This document shows positions 34,587-47,204 of a stretch of DNA of 64,000 bases, piece by piece; positions within the stretch are counted from its first letter, which is position 1, and every line of letters starts with the position of its first letter. This DNA is from Lichina pygmaea. Its lineage: Eukaryota > Ascomycota > Lichinomycetes > Lichinales > Lichinaceae. Where the stretch lies: the NCBI GenBank assembly GCA_963422465.1, contig OY730173.1:1922001-1986000 (forward strand). Reading direction: 5' to 3'. A program made the translations under genes and the position numbers. The notes under the pieces were generated by a model. It was not told where the DNA came from, did no database searches, and worked only from the letters and a program-made list of their open reading frames with translations.

Positions 34587-35846
34587 CTACAGAGCGGCGA
34601 GTAAGGCGACCAGGCCCACGAGCATGCTGGCGCCCGAGCCGAGTGCGACTGGGCCTCCGGGAGCGGCGTTGCCATCTTCGGCCGGAGCGGCGTCCTCCTC
34701 GGTCTCGGTCTCGGTGGCGGTGGCGGTGGCGGTCTCCTCCTCGGTTTCGGTGGCGGTCTCCTCGTCCGTCACCGTCGCGGTATCTTCCTCGGTCTCGGTG
34801 GCGGTCTCCTCGTCCGTCACCGTCGCGGTATCCTCCTCGGTCTCGGTGGCGGTCTCCTCCTGGGTCTCGGTGGCGGTCTCCTCGTCCGTCACCGTCGCGG
34901 TATCTTCCTCGGTCTCGGTGGCGGTCTCCTCGTCCGTCACCGTCGCGGTATCTTCCTCGGTCTCGGTGGCGGTCTCCTCTTCCGTCACCGTCGCGGTGTC
35001 CTCCTCGGGTTCCGTGGCCACGACGACGGTGTCGGTTTCCTCACCGGCCTAGAACGAGCGGATCAGCACCGTCGCCACCGACGGCCGGAGCGATCGAACA
35101 TACCTCGAACGTGGTCGTCATGCTGGTGATGGTGGCACCCTCCTCGTCGACGGTGGTCACGGCCAGACCGACGACGGTGTTGCCTTCCTCGTCCGTCGTG
35201 ACGACACCGCCGGTGGGCTCGGTCGGCGACGGCTCCTGCGGCGGCTCTCCCTCCTGAGTCTCGATGATGCTCGTGACGCCGGTCAAGGTGTTGCCGGCCT
35301 CGTCGGTGACCGGGCCGGTGACGGCGACGATGGGGCTGCCGGCCGAATCCGTCGTCTCGACGGCGTTCAGAGTGCTCGTGGGGACGGCGTTGCCTTGGTC
35401 ATCGATGGACATGACGGGCGCACCGGGGATGCCGTTGCTAGCGACACCACGCAGCTCGCTGATGGCCGCGCCGAGCGACGCGACATTCTCCTGGTACTCG
35501 GACGGAATGGCACTCAGGAAGGCGGGCGGGGTGGGGTCGGTCAGGGCCGACTGGACGATGGCGCTGACCTCGCCCATCACACCGGCCTCCGAGGCGGCGC
35601 TCTGGACGGCGACGGCGATCGGAAGTGCAACGTCGGCGGGGATGTACAGAGAGATGAGCTGGTTTGCCGCCGACTCGAAGCCGGCAGGGTCGGTTCTGTC
35701 AAGGCGAGAGCTGTCAGTCACGGTCGTCTCTCCCTTGACGTCCCACTCGCGGAGGGGCGCTGAGCTCACGCTTGACGCTTCTCAACGTGCGGTGCCGCGA
35801 CCGCTGCTCCAAAAAGGAGAGCGACGGCGAGAGACTTGGCGATCAT
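34587..35846 (-). CDS. Secreted GPI-anchored protein with acidic 16-residue repeats
   Basis: Three exons, 35846-35770, 35695-35104 and 35048-34587, encode about 376 residues. The introns (35696-35769, GTGAGC...CTGAC...CAG; 35049-35103, GTATGT...TAG) keep frame. Residues 1-18 form a signal peptide (MIAKSLAVALLFGAAVAA), followed by VEKR, a Kex2-type site. The central region is an Ala/Ser/Val-rich domain I do not recognise, with runs such as LISLYIPADVALPIAVAV. Exon 3 encodes about five copies of TATVTDEETATETEED. The C-terminus (GPVALGSGASMLVGLVALLAAL) is a typical GPI-attachment signal with no charged residue after it. A cell-wall or plasma-membrane surface protein is inferred. The Thr-rich repeats are likely O-glycosylated, and repeat number could vary between strains. 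Confidence 0.85.
34715..35020. repeat. 48-bp coding tandem repeat
   Basis: About five units of 48 bp encode the 16-residue acidic repeat in exon 3 of the GPI-protein gene. One unit carries an extra 24 bp (ETATETQE). Units differ by few bases, which indicates recent expansion or gene conversion. Confidence 0.85.
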
Positions 35847-38099
35847 CGTGACGGATAGGTATGTCTTGTCTGTGGGCGTCACAGTGTTTGCCGAACCGAC
35901 GATCTGGTGAATCTCAAGAAGGATGTGATCGAAGGGCTGTGTCAGGGTCTGTGGATCTTGACAACGCTTGTAATTGTGTGGGAGAAGGGAGAGATTCAGG
36001 CAAAGACAAAAGGAGATAAACGAGGAGGGGAAAGAGGAACAAATAAATAAAGCCGGTGGCTGGGTGAAGCGGACAACTCCGGAAACAGCGGGCACAATCA
36101 AAAACGTAGATTAATTTCACAAGAACGAAAGACCTCTACCAAAGCTAGAAAGTCAATCGTGTGATTCTTCCAGGATCGACGGGGCTCTGCCATTACTCAC
36201 GAGACTGGCTCTACGTGCCACGAAGCTCGAGAGCATGCACGTCGAGTCCTATTATTTTCTTGGATGTTATGAAATGTGACTGCGCCCGCAATAAAAAAAA
36301 AAGAGCCCACGATCCCTTTTGTCCTCGCGTCCGTCAACACCTTCCCAAACCCGGCGCAGCTTCCCTGCGGCGAGCAAACCCACGAGACATGGCTTTGTAC
36401 GTAGTAGCTTCTCGCACCTCGGCAGCCTTCGGCGACGAAAGAGCCAGAGCCAAGGAAGCGCCTTCCTGCCCGGTTTCAGTCGGTCGAGCCGAGCGGGAAC
36501 CAATTTGCTGCTCGTCGGATCCCGTCAGGCCCAATAAATCCGGTTTTCCCACTGCCACGGGGGGGAATTTAAGACGAGGCCAATCCGTAGACGCCGTATC
36601 CAATCATTTGGCCCCAACTTGTCTTTTGATATAGCTCCTCAAGAAATTTTTTTTTCTTTCGATGTTCTTCAGAGTGAAGCCACAGGAGTTTTTGAGATAC
36701 AGATGTACACATGTACACACAATATGAGGCGGGATCGCTATGCCTTCCGTACGGACCGTGAGAGATCGGTTCGATTCGAATGGTCAGGCTTTTTTTTTTT
36801 GGATTTATTGACCTTGGTTTGGCGGTCGCCGGGCCTCGACAAGTTGGGCAACGTTCCACCGTCACTCGCAACCGTCGTGGGTGTACGGGAGTTCCTGAAC
36901 CATACGGACTTAGGCTAAGGTGCTTACCTTCTGCAGAGAAGGCGCCTCCCTCAGACACCGCGGTACTGTACTCGTACGTATCAGGCGGGCGTCTACCCCC
37001 CGCTTGATCGCTGCGGGTGGAAGCAATAACCAGATGCCCTGACGTCATTCATCGAGCTTTGGACCGCCACAGATCACCTTCGCCGCTGTTCCGCTATCTT
37101 GCTCGCATATTTCTTTTTGCTCGAAGATCATTGGTTGACACCTGGCGGGTGGATGCGTGCTTATTAGTAATCGCAGACAAACATCATTGTTGGTCGACAA
37201 GCGACTGCACCGAGGTTACGTGCGTATTACGAAGTACGGACGTCCACATGCACGAAATACGCACGTACTGCCCCATCTAGAGTCAGTCCACAGAAATCTC
37301 TGGACACGCACGGAACTGGCAGATATACAGATAATCCTATGGCCTCTCCATTCTACGATCGAAGGTTTCGTAGACTGGGATGTTACTGCCACTCCTGCCT
37401 GTTCGGAGACTTATACAGTACCGTACGAGGGGGTGGAGGGCACGGTGGCACGGGAGGGCACGGTGGCACGGGAGGGCACTTCGTACCAGTACGATACGTA
37501 CTGTACGAGTAAGGACTGATCTCGTATCCACCAAAAAAAAATCTGCAGACCCCGAAGAGATTAGATCACGACAGATGCTCATCGCTTAAGACAACAGCCT
37601 AGTGAGCTATCCGCAAACGGCTGGTCTGTGTGCAGCGTGGGAAGCCGTGGTGAGCTGCAAGAAGGTGGCTCAAACTCGTCTCGTTACTGGACGTGCCTAC
37701 GCTCGGCTGCAAGGAATTGCAAGGTTGATTTGCATGTTACACGGACATGATCGTAAGGGATATTGATTGTCCAGGCTCCTCCTTACTGTGCAGGTAGTGT
37801 AACTGCAAGACACCCTTCGTGGAAAGATCCACGTTGATCCTTCCAATATCTTGTCATGCCTGTGTGACCCGAGGACGCAACAGGTGATGCAAACGATTGT
37901 GATCTTTAGCTCTTTGCCACTCTTGCACGCTGTGCGTACGTACGTATGTACAGTACATTTCTTTTTATTTTATTCTTACTCTGATTTGGCTGGTGAGCCA
38001 CGCAGAACTTCTAGATACATGCTTATTTTCTCAGAAAACCTTTGAAGGAATAAAAACTGAGACTTGGGTAAGACTGGGGAAATATCTGAAAGAATATGT
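35847..38099. other. Gene-less stretch
   Basis: This contains the 5' region of the GPI-protein gene and then sequence without a supported gene. There are A and T runs (36292-36302, 36648-36657, 36788-36800), GTAC words (37250-37270, 37485-37510) and a 17-bp direct repeat gagggcacggtggcacg-type unit at 37436-37480. Confidence 0.5.
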
Positions 38100-38775
38100 T
38101 TTGATTGATTGATTGATTGAATTCCTACGCCATTCTAGCACTAGTGTATCTAGGCTACGCTGGGTCAACTATAGAATTAGGCTAGGAAAACTCAACCGAG
38201 TAAAAAACCTCTCCCTGCAGCGCCTCAGGCAGCGCTATCCTCTCGAGTAATCTGTACAACGTGGGGGGGGTGACTGGTTAGTAACCAGTATCCAGCTGCT
38301 CCTGAGCCCAGGAAAACTGGGAGAGAACTCCGTGGCGTAGGATCCACGAGGTGACGGCGGCGGCGGGCCGCGGGCGCGAGATCATCACCTGGTAGTCAGT
38401 AGTAGCAGTCGCAGTGTAAAGACTGCGGCGTACTCGCTGCAGCCGTGGGCACTCTAGAACAACATGCTTGGCAGTCTCCCACTGCGCTCCGCAGCAACAA
38501 GCCGGCGTCGGGAAGCCGGGGACTTGTCGCCTGCAGAGGAAGGCTGCCAGCCCAATCTTACCTGTGCGCATCTGCGTTAAGATGCAGCTTTGGGCCTTGG
38601 ATAGGCCGGCGCGAAGCCGGAGAGACGCCCGGTACGGCATCTTGTCCGGCTTCCAGTTGTCTCCCCCTCCAGGATCTGGGTCCAGCAGCTGGACCTGAGG
38701 TGGGGGCTCGCCGTGGAGCTCGTGCCATCGCTCCCAGCACCATTGCTCCGATAGCAAGCGGGCCTGCCAGACTGT
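38100..38775 (-). mobile_element. 5'-truncated LINE, family A, copy 2
   Basis: A 676-bp minus-strand LINE end with a (TCAA)n tail, flanked by perfect 13-bp duplications tgaaagaatatgt at 38087-38099 and 38776-38788. It keeps an open frame (38757-38278) for the last 160 or so residues of the LINE protein: KIGLAAFLCRRQVPGFPTP, a Cys/His motif of form CxCx8Hx4C (CCGAQWETAKHVVLEC), and LSQFSWAQEQL. This C-terminal motif follows the reverse transcriptase in Tad-like LINEs. It extends 270 bp further 5' than copies 1 and 3. Confidence 0.88.
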
Positions 38776-39066
38776 TGAAAGAATATGTAGTGTCTGAAGA
38801 AAATAGAAATCACAGAGATGATAGGCTTTCTGACAAGAGTTGGTGTGCTAAGTTGAACTGGTTATGTACAGTACATACGTGCCTCCTGTCTTGCCTTGAT
38901 TATGACATCAGAGATGGACGAGAAGAAGTGAGCACCGCTGATGTCTCGCTGCGTCGAGTGATCCAAGCAGCGATAACAGTAGCATCCAGTTCTCATGTTG
39001 TTCTCAAGGCTGTCGGTTAGTGATAGGTTGAGATGATAGTGAGGGGAGGCAAGGGCAAGATAAAGA

Positions 39067-39101
<35 letters not shown>

Positions 39102-39338
39102 GCAAAGGGGGGGGACAGCACACGTCACGACCAACGAGGGGAAAAAGAAGATTCCAGGACGCCACAGAAATGCCTCGATCACGATGCAACTGAACGAATA
39201 CCTTGAACGAATGCCAGAAACTGCCCCCATGCTGCCAGGCCCCGACCCCGAGCCCCGAGCTCCGAAACCCCCGACGGCCCTCGGTCTCGATGACTCGAAA
39301 AGAGTAGAACGATCCAATGTCGATCCTGTCCGGTGTGA
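38776..39338. other. Gene-less stretch with a (GA)n microsatellite
   Basis: A pure (ga)n run lies at about 39070-39099. The remainder is the 3' side of prp31; no gene seen. Confidence 0.6.
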
Positions 39339-41352
39339 TCACGATGCGCCCTTGGTGGAGCCCGTGTCGACCTTCTTCCTCGCCGGCAACGGTGGCACCT
39401 TGAAACCGTCCTGGTCCGTGACGACGGTGCCGGGCCCGCCCGACGGCTGCCCGCCGCCGCCGCCGCCGCCGATCATGGTGAAGGTGCCGCCTTTGAACCA
39501 CTTGTCCTCCTCGGCCTTGCGTTTCCGGTTGATCTCTGCTTGCACTTTCGGGTCGACGAGCTCGAGCCCCTGTACGGGCGTGAAGGCCAGCGAGCTTGCT
39601 GTGCCGGATCCCGCCCCGGTCGTCGTCCCGACCCCCGACGACCTCAGCCCTTGAGCACGCAGCACCGTCGCGTTGCCGCCCGCGCCCGAGCCGAAGCCGC
39701 GAAGCGACGACGCCGTCCCGCCGCCCAAGGGAGTGGCGGCACCCCAGCCCTTGTTGTGCTTGCTCAGCTTCGCCTTCGTCCGCTGGTCCACCTGCAGGTT
39801 GCGGATCTGCCCGGCGTTGGCCTGCCCGATCATGCCTAGGCCCTTGGTCGACTCTCCGGCGCCGTATCCGACCTCCTTCTCCTCCTTGCCGAACGCCATC
39901 CGGTTCTGGGCCTTGCGCAGGTCGGTCATGGCCAGCGCTTCCTTGGCCTTGCGCGCGCGACGGCCTCCACGCTTGCGCGACGGCTTGTCGTCTGGTGCGG
40001 GCAGGGCACGCGCGCCCTTGTTCGGCGGTGGCTCCGTCAACTTCTCGAGTCGTTCGAGGCACGCCGCCTTGAGTTCCTCGCCCAACGACCCCTCTGGATT
40101 GGTGTGCACCCGGTCCACGCGAGCGGCTAGGATCACCTTGGCAGACACTATCCGCATCGCCTGTCGTTTTAGGTCGGGCGGGATGCCACGGATTATGGGC
40201 GAGTGGTACAAGAAACCCTGCTGTCGGACCCGGACGTTCGTCGCGAAACCGGTCTGAGACTGTTTCTTCGAGCCCAGCGGCGGGATGTTGCAAGACGGCG
40301 TCTTTGCGAGACCGCTGAGCCCTCCGGCAAAGTTGAGCAGCTGAGCCGCCGTCAAGGATCCTATGAGCGCCGTAAGATTCGGAGCATAAATGCTCATGCG
40401 CGACTGGACATAGTCCGTTAGGGACTTCTTGGCACGGTCCAGGCCGAGGGTCATCTCGCAGGCTCTGATGACCCGGCTCAATTCGGCCTGCGTCAACTCC
40501 CGTCCCCTCGTCGTCGTCGCCTCCACCGTCACCACCATGAGTGACGGTCCGTCGAGAACAGATCTCAGGCTGGCGCCGACAACATTGTCCGACGAGGACG
40601 CTAGCGTTCGAATGTCATCCATAGGTCCATTTCCGATGATCGCCACCGACTTGGCGTAGTCCAGCGGATTGGTGATCAAGGTCTCCAGCTCCGGAAATCT
40701 GATCGAGTAGTGGTCCCGGATGTATTTGTGGACCAGTATGATCTCGTTATCGATGGATGTCGAAAGGGTGTTGGACTGCGTCAGCAGGTGGTACTCGGGG
40801 TTATCTTCGATCGACCCGATGACATTGTTCTGTGTCTCCGGTGCTTGCGACTGGAATTCCGATATTTTCTGCGACGGCCGGGTCGGAGAGTCAGGACTGT
40901 TGCTCGAGCCACCAGATGTAAACGGCCATCTCTCCATAGAGGAACAGTGAGGGCTAGTGGGGGAGAATCTTACTGACCTGAAGCACTGGTTCGAGAGTCT
41001 TCATCAGGCCGGCGACGCTTCGGACGTCATCGATGCCTCCTAGTTGCATCTTTTCCACCTTGGCTCTGGCATCGTCTGGGTCGTCCCCTTCTTCAAGTCC
41101 GTCTATCTTCACGTCACCACCAGCGTCGTCCTTCATCTCATCGTCGGGGTCGTCCTCGTCGTCCTCTTCGTCGCCGTCGAGCTCCATGCTACCATCGTGA
41201 TCGGTGTAATTCCTCTTGCGTCTGCTCCTGCCGTTCGCGACAGTCGGCCGCTGAGGGTCTCCGTTCTGGAGGAACACAGAGGCGCCCTCATCTTCTTCGG
41301 GCGAATCGGCATCTTCAAAGTCCTGCAGGAGTTCATCTGCCAACGTCGACAT
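39339..41352 (-). CDS. prp31: Pre-mRNA-processing factor 31 (U4/U6 di-snRNP protein)
   Basis: Exon 1 is 41352-40978 and exon 2 is 40868-39339, joined in phase 0 across intron 40869-40977 (GTCAGT...CAG); about 634 residues. The N-terminus is acidic (MSTLADELLQDFEDADSPEE). The NOSIC region runs from about residue 150 (YHLLTQSNTLSTSIDNEI). The Nop domain, about residues 230-400, holds YAPNLTALIGSLTAAQLL, AGGLSGLAKTPSCNI and HSPIIRGIPPDLKRQAMR, the segments that bind the 15.5K-U4 5' stem-loop surface. The Prp31 C-terminal region carries RKAQNRMAFGKEE and ends in a Gly-rich stretch. Prp31 bridges U4/U6 and U5 and is needed to assemble the tri-snRNP in the nucleus. It is divergent from clf1 across 302 bp. 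Confidence 0.95.
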
Positions 41353-41654
41353 CTCGAAAGTGGTTGGTCACACTGGATGATGCGTGAGTCGCGCAAGGCA
41401 GCACCGCAAGGAAGAAGCATATGATTATTCTACGAGGACTCGTAGGCAACGACTGCGACGATTACATAAGCAAGAACACGTGAGCAAATGCCCAGTGATA
41501 TTGACTGCCCTCCTCGGAGCTCCTCTGGGCGCCATGATAAGCGTCACGTCCAGCACTGAATACGCCAGGAGCTGTTCATTCTGCTCCCACGACTGAACTC
41601 GGTACCGTACGGCTCAACTACACGTCATCTCGCGTTCCCTCCTCCATCGCCGTC
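41353..41654. promoter_or_regulatory. Shared intergenic region between prp31 and clf1
   Basis: Only 302 bp separate the two start codons, so both core promoters and 5' leaders must lie here. I see no clear TATA box. A bidirectional promoter is inferred from the spacing and orientation. Confidence 0.65.
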
Positions 41655-43751
41655 ATGGAGACCTCAAGAGGCCCGCCGAGGGTCAAGAACAAGGCCGCGG
41701 CGCCCCAGCAGATATCAGCAGAACAGCTCCTTCGGGAAGCAGTCGATCGCCAGGAACCGGGTCTTCAAGCGCCGACGCAACGGTTTTCGGACCTTGAAGA
41801 GCTGCACGAGCATCAAGGCCGCAAGAGGAAAGAGTTTGAGGACTATGTACGCCGCAACAGGATCAACATGAACAATTGGATGCGCTATGCGCAATGGGAG
41901 CTGGAACAGAAAGAGTTCAAGAGGCATGTCTAGAAGGACGACGAGTCGATGCTGATATGAGAACTCTGCTGACTCGACCAAAGGGCTCGGTCCATCTTCG
42001 AACGCGCCCTGGATGTAGATGCCACGTCCGTTCCTCTCTGGATCCGGTATTCCGAGGCAGAGATGAGAAATCGCAACATCAACCATGCCCGCAACCTGCT
42101 GGACCGCGCCGTGACCATCCTGCCCCGGGTCGACAAGCTCTGGTACAAATATGTTTACATGGAGGAGACGCTTGGAAACATCCCAGGAACCCGACAGGTC
42201 TTCGAACGATGGATGAGCTGGGAACCCGACGAAGGCGCCTGGGGTGCCTACATCAAGCTGGAGAAGAGGTATGGGGAGTTTGGCCGAGCTCGGGAGATCT
42301 TCCAGAGGTTCACCATCGTGCATCCGGAGCCCCGGAACTGGATCAAATGGGCGCGCTTCGAGGAAGAGTTTGGCACGAGTGACCTGGTGCGGGAGGTGTT
42401 CGGGATGGCCGTCGAAGCTCTCGGCGAGGACTTCATGGACGAGAAGCTGTTCATCGCATATGCAAAATACGAAGCCAAACTGAAGGAATATGAACGTGCG
42501 CGGGCCATCTTCAAGTACGCCCTGGACCGGCTGTCCAGGTCCAAATCGGTCTCGCTGTACAAGGCGTACACGAGGTTCGAGAAGCAGTTCGGTGACCGGG
42601 AGGGCGTCGAAGGCGTGATCCTGTCCAAGCGGCGGGTACAGTATGAGGAGCAGGTCAAGGAGAACGCCAAGAACTACGACCTCTGGTTCGACTACGCTCG
42701 ACTGGAGGAGACCGCCGGCGACGTCGACAGGGTGCGAGAGGTGTACGAACGGGCAATCGCGCAGATCCCGCCGTCGCAGGAGAAGCGACACTGGCGCCGA
42801 TACATCTACCTGTGGGTCTTCTACGCGCTCTGGGAGGAGGTGGAAGCGAAGGACGTCGAGAGAGCGCGGCAGGTGTACGTGCAATGCCTCGGCCTCATCC
42901 CGCACAAGCGTTTCACCTTCGCCAAGATCTGGCGCCTCAAGGCGCAGTTCGAGATCCGACGGATGGACCTGCAAGCGGCGCGGAAGACCATGGGCCAGGC
43001 GATCGGCATGTGCCCCAAGGATCGGCTCTTCCGAGGATACGTCGAGACGGAGCTCAAGCTGTTCGAGTTCAGCCGGTGCCGCCTGCTGTACGAGAAGCAC
43101 ATCTCGTGGAACCCGGCCAACTGCCAAGCTTGGATCAAGTTCGCCGAGCTCGAGCGGGGCCTGGACGACCTCGAGCGGGCTCGGGCCATCTTCGAGCTCG
43201 CGGTCGAGCAGCCGGTGCTGGACATGCCGGAGCTGCTGTGGAAGGCCTACATCGACTTCGAGGAGGAAGAGGCCGAGTACGACCGCACGCGACAGCTGTA
43301 CGAGCGCCTGCTCGCGAAGACGGGCCACGTCAAGGTGTGGATCAGCTACGCGCACTTTGAGATCAACGTGCCCGACGACGAGACCGACGACGACGACGAC
43401 GAGGGCGCGAACGAGACGGTCGGCGACGAGGCCAAGCGTCGGGCGCGGCGCATCTTCGAGCGCGCGTACCAGAGCATGAAGGAGAAGGAGCTCAAGGGGG
43501 AGCGCGTGGCGCTGCTCAACGCGTGGCGCTCGTTCGAGGGCACGCACGGCGCCGCGGCCGACATCGAGCGCGTCGAGGCCCAGATGCCGCGCAAGGTCAA
43601 GAAGCGGCGCAAACTCGACGACGACAGCTACGAGGAATACATGGACTACGTCTTCCCCGCCGACGACGAGCAGGCGGCCAAGATGTCGCGGCTGCTGCAG
43701 ATGGCCCGCCAATGGAAGCAAGAACAGCAGGGCGCAAAGGGGTCTGGTTGA
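41655..43751 (+). CDS. clf1: Pre-mRNA-splicing factor Clf1 (crooked-neck, HAT-repeat protein)
   Basis: Exon 1 is 41655-41923 and exon 2 is 41984-43751; 678 residues, the usual family length. The N-terminus is [21 protein letters not shown] long array of HAT (half-TPR) repeats follows, each with the W...Y...E and ARxIFERAL pattern, for example [19 protein letters not shown] and [19 protein letters not shown]. Clf1 is a scaffold of the Prp19-associated complex that links Prp19/Cef1-type partners to the U5/U6 core during spliceosome activation. The intron 41924-41983 begins GCATGT, a GC donor, with CTGAC and AAAG at its 3' end. The nearby GT (41928) would shift the frame and hit a stop. The C-terminus is acidic, then basic ([21 protein letters not shown]). 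Confidence 0.96.
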
Positions 43752-46700
43752 GACGTGCACGAACGATATCTTTGCCGTCTGTCCTCTTGTTCCATCTCGA
43801 GTTTCGGTTACCGGAAGGGGGTCGTCGTACGTGTGTGTGTGTGCGCCCGTGTGGCATGACCCTACCGTTGGTAATGAGACCATCCGATCATGTCGTCGAA
43901 GATACGCTGTTCTGTCTGTCAAACACGTTCTAAAGCTGTTCTGCGTGATATCAGCTGTGTCTTGCATCTCTTCATTTCATGTCATCTCATGTCATGTTGT
44001 CGCCTGCTGTCACATCACATCACGTCAATGTATAGCACACGCATTCATCATACTCTTCCAACAATGTGGCACGGTGTGGACTGTCATGCACTGGGGGAGC
44101 TCCGTTTTACGAAGTATTCTGCGCGGAGCTGCTGCACTTGCACACCAGCACACAACATGTTATGGGACAGAGTGTTCACTGCGCATAATCACAGTACAAC
44201 ATGTGCCTGTAAGGTGTGTATACCCACAAGAGCGTACGAAAACTAGACGACCCTCGAGTCCCAGGAGGACTGTTCGGAAAACAAGCTCATAGCATCCACC
44301 AAAGTTCTATAATCTGGTCTTGGAGAAGCATGTTTCAGCTGCATGTTGTTCTGTCTGCGGTGAGTGTTGAACAGCAAGTAGTACAGAGATATAGAATCAC
44401 AGCCACCATGGGCGATAAAAAAACCAGGTTGCCAGACTTGCACATCAGTCTGTCTACGTGATTGAGTATCTATGCTACAAAACTCAGCATTGTGTTGTAG
44501 TCACACGAGATCAGTAGCCTATGATCACCAAGCCTGGTCAGCCACAGCAAGTCCACGTGAAGGAATTGTCATGCTAGTCCTGCACTCGCTGGGAACACAG
44601 CTACCTTGAGCGTGGGAGACCTTCCTGCCGCTCGCGCCTTTTTGCTCCGACTACCGGGCCACAAGAGCTTTCTGATACGGTGGTAGCACGGCAGACGGCA
44701 AACATTGATCGGGAGAAGACATCTCCCAACTGGCAGTGCTCTCTCTGCACTGACGGAGGGAACACTACAGGTACAGGACGATAGGGGATGTCTTGTCCTT
44801 CCTCAATGTCGCTGACGTCAAGAGGCAGACAGCTGCTCAGAGTACAGTACGTATGTACGGAGCTTTGGATGCTCACCCTGAGCCCAAGTTCATGCTTCCC
44901 TCGAAAATATCTCCTTGCAGAGATGTACAGTATCGTATTTCCTTCTTCTCGATTTCTCAACTTCGTATTTTTGCGGTACTTGGGTATCTCGACTTGTGGT
45001 CCACCGATGTTTTGCTGGGTCATTCTCCAAAGTGACGACCGAGTAGTACTTGGGTACTTCCACGATGCTTTTGGGATTGGCAACCGGAACCAATCAGATA
45101 AATCCGACCATTTCGACTAAAAGCTGCACTTTGATTTGCTTACCACATGCTTACTACTCGTACGCTACAGAGACCGAGGGCGTACACCCGGTCCGTGTTC
45201 ATCACCACTTTTGACTCCCCACCTCGTCCTTGCCCGTCGTTCCTTTTCCCAGGAACCGAAGGGAGCGGGCCCGAGCTAATGCAGGTTCCAGGCCCCTTGG
45301 CGGTTGCTTTTTGCCGAGTTTTACCCGTGGTCTTGGGGCGTTCCCTCTCATCAATACTGTCATACCGCGCTTCCGTTGGTCGGCATTTATCAAAAGATTG
45401 ACACCCATTGACTTTCGATAGCTCGGCCTCAATCCGGCGACGCCGTCGAAAGTCGCTGCCCGTGGACGGCCCCCCCCCTTCCCCGGCTCTCCACCACCCC
45501 GTTGTGGCGGCCTTCGAGTACCGATGGAGCACCGCCTCTCTCGGCCCTCTTTTCGTCTTTCTCTCCACCTCGAGTTTTCTAGAAAGAATTGTCATCGGCA
45601 TTCATGTCCGGCACCAAGTGCCGCACTTCGTGCCCCCAGCCGTTCGGAACAGTCGGTGGTGCTGCTTAGTACGGTGCATTCTCGTCCCGGCAAAGCACAG
45701 AGCACCTCACCGCGTTGCGGTCGTACTGTACGAGGTTGGCATTGCCGCACCAACGGAAGAAGGAGACAAAAAGCAACGAGTGGCGCCCGTCGTCGTCGTC
45801 GGTGATGACGCCACTGTGGCTCCTACTCTAGGGCGAGGTGCTGGCCGAGGGGCTGGATTCCACTCAGCATTTTCGTCGCCGGAGGCTTGCAGGCCGTGGT
45901 GCTTCGGGCTGTGACGCTGTGACTGGTCACGATCGAACAATCTTCTTCGCCTTTCCCGATTCGCCTCCCGATATCAGAGACACGCGAGAATGTGGCAGGG
46001 AAGGAGATAATTGACGGGGTCGTAAGCATTCGGGGACGACCGTCCTCCTCCATTCCAGCCGTCGATTCTTTTGTTGATAGCACTTGCGTATGTACGAAGG
46101 TACTGTTTCGTTACAGAAGGTTCGTTCAACTGACGAGATTGGGTAGGTCGTCTGGTAGTCGAACCTGCATCGGGAAAAGCAAGCAGTGCTCCTCAATCCG
46201 ACCTGCATTCTTCGGCCGCCGCCGCCGCCGCCGCCGCCGCAACCACCACTTACCATTGTCATCCAAAGTCCATCGTTCAACCCGACGAGGACGGCAGCCC
46301 TTTCTTTCTTGGCCGCTCAACACGATAGTCGACGTACGTACGGACATACAACCCTTCAAGGGAGAGTCTGCGCGACGACGTCCTTTGTCCGAGCCCGTTC
46401 GTTGAAGATGGTTTCCTTGGCTCGTCAGAAACAAGCGATATGGTGAAGGGCGTCCTTAGCCGAGCCTGAGCGCTGCTGAAGTCATAGCAAGGACAGCGTC
46501 GACAGGTGCCGCTTAGGGTGCTAAAGCGTGCTGCTCCTCGTATCTCCATCTCGGATCAGACCGAGGTTCAAGAGGCGACGAGCCAACTTCATATAGGCTC
46601 CTGCTTGGATCAAGGCGCTGGGAGTGTCCCCAGCGCGGCTTGGAACGAACCGGTTCAAGAGTCAGGACGAAGCAGAGCAAAAGCAATCCAAAAAGGACAG

Positions 46701-47171
46701 GTTCGACTCCCACCGAAGCCGCACACGGGTTGGCGATAAGGGCCGAGAGATCGTCGTGGGACCGCCTCAGGCACGGGCGTCCGCAGAGAACGCAGAGACG
46801 CCGAGCGCGGCAGGCAAGACGCACCTGATCAGGCCGCGATCAGCACTATTGTTCGGCCCCGTACCTGGCAAGGTTGCTTGGCGGGTGATGAAGGCTAGGG
46901 AACGCCCTTGAATACAGTGCGCTACGGTACGAAGGACAACGAGAGCACCGCAGGCGAGAGACAGGCACGACAGGCAAGAACTCGGCAGCAGGGGTAGCCA
47001 AGGGTCGAGAAGGGGCCGGAGGGAGACGCGCACGCTCTCGCCGAGCAGAGGCGCAGGCAGCGAAACAGCTGTCGTCCGTCACCGGCCGTGCCTTCTGCCT
47101 CGGTCGGTTCTTCTGTCAGTTCAGCGTGGCGCCGACGGGGAGACCCACGTCGATTCTTCCTTCTTCGATCA

Positions 47172-47204
<33 letters not shown>

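Noticed and set aside
34441-35257. Plus-strand Ser/Val-repeat frame (SVSVAVSSS type)
   Set aside because: It is the reverse complement of the 48-bp coding repeat; the minus strand has a signal peptide, introns and a GPI signal.
46690-46730. tRNA B-box-like word ggttcgactcc
   Set aside because: No matching T stem, acceptor stem or A box at the right distance.
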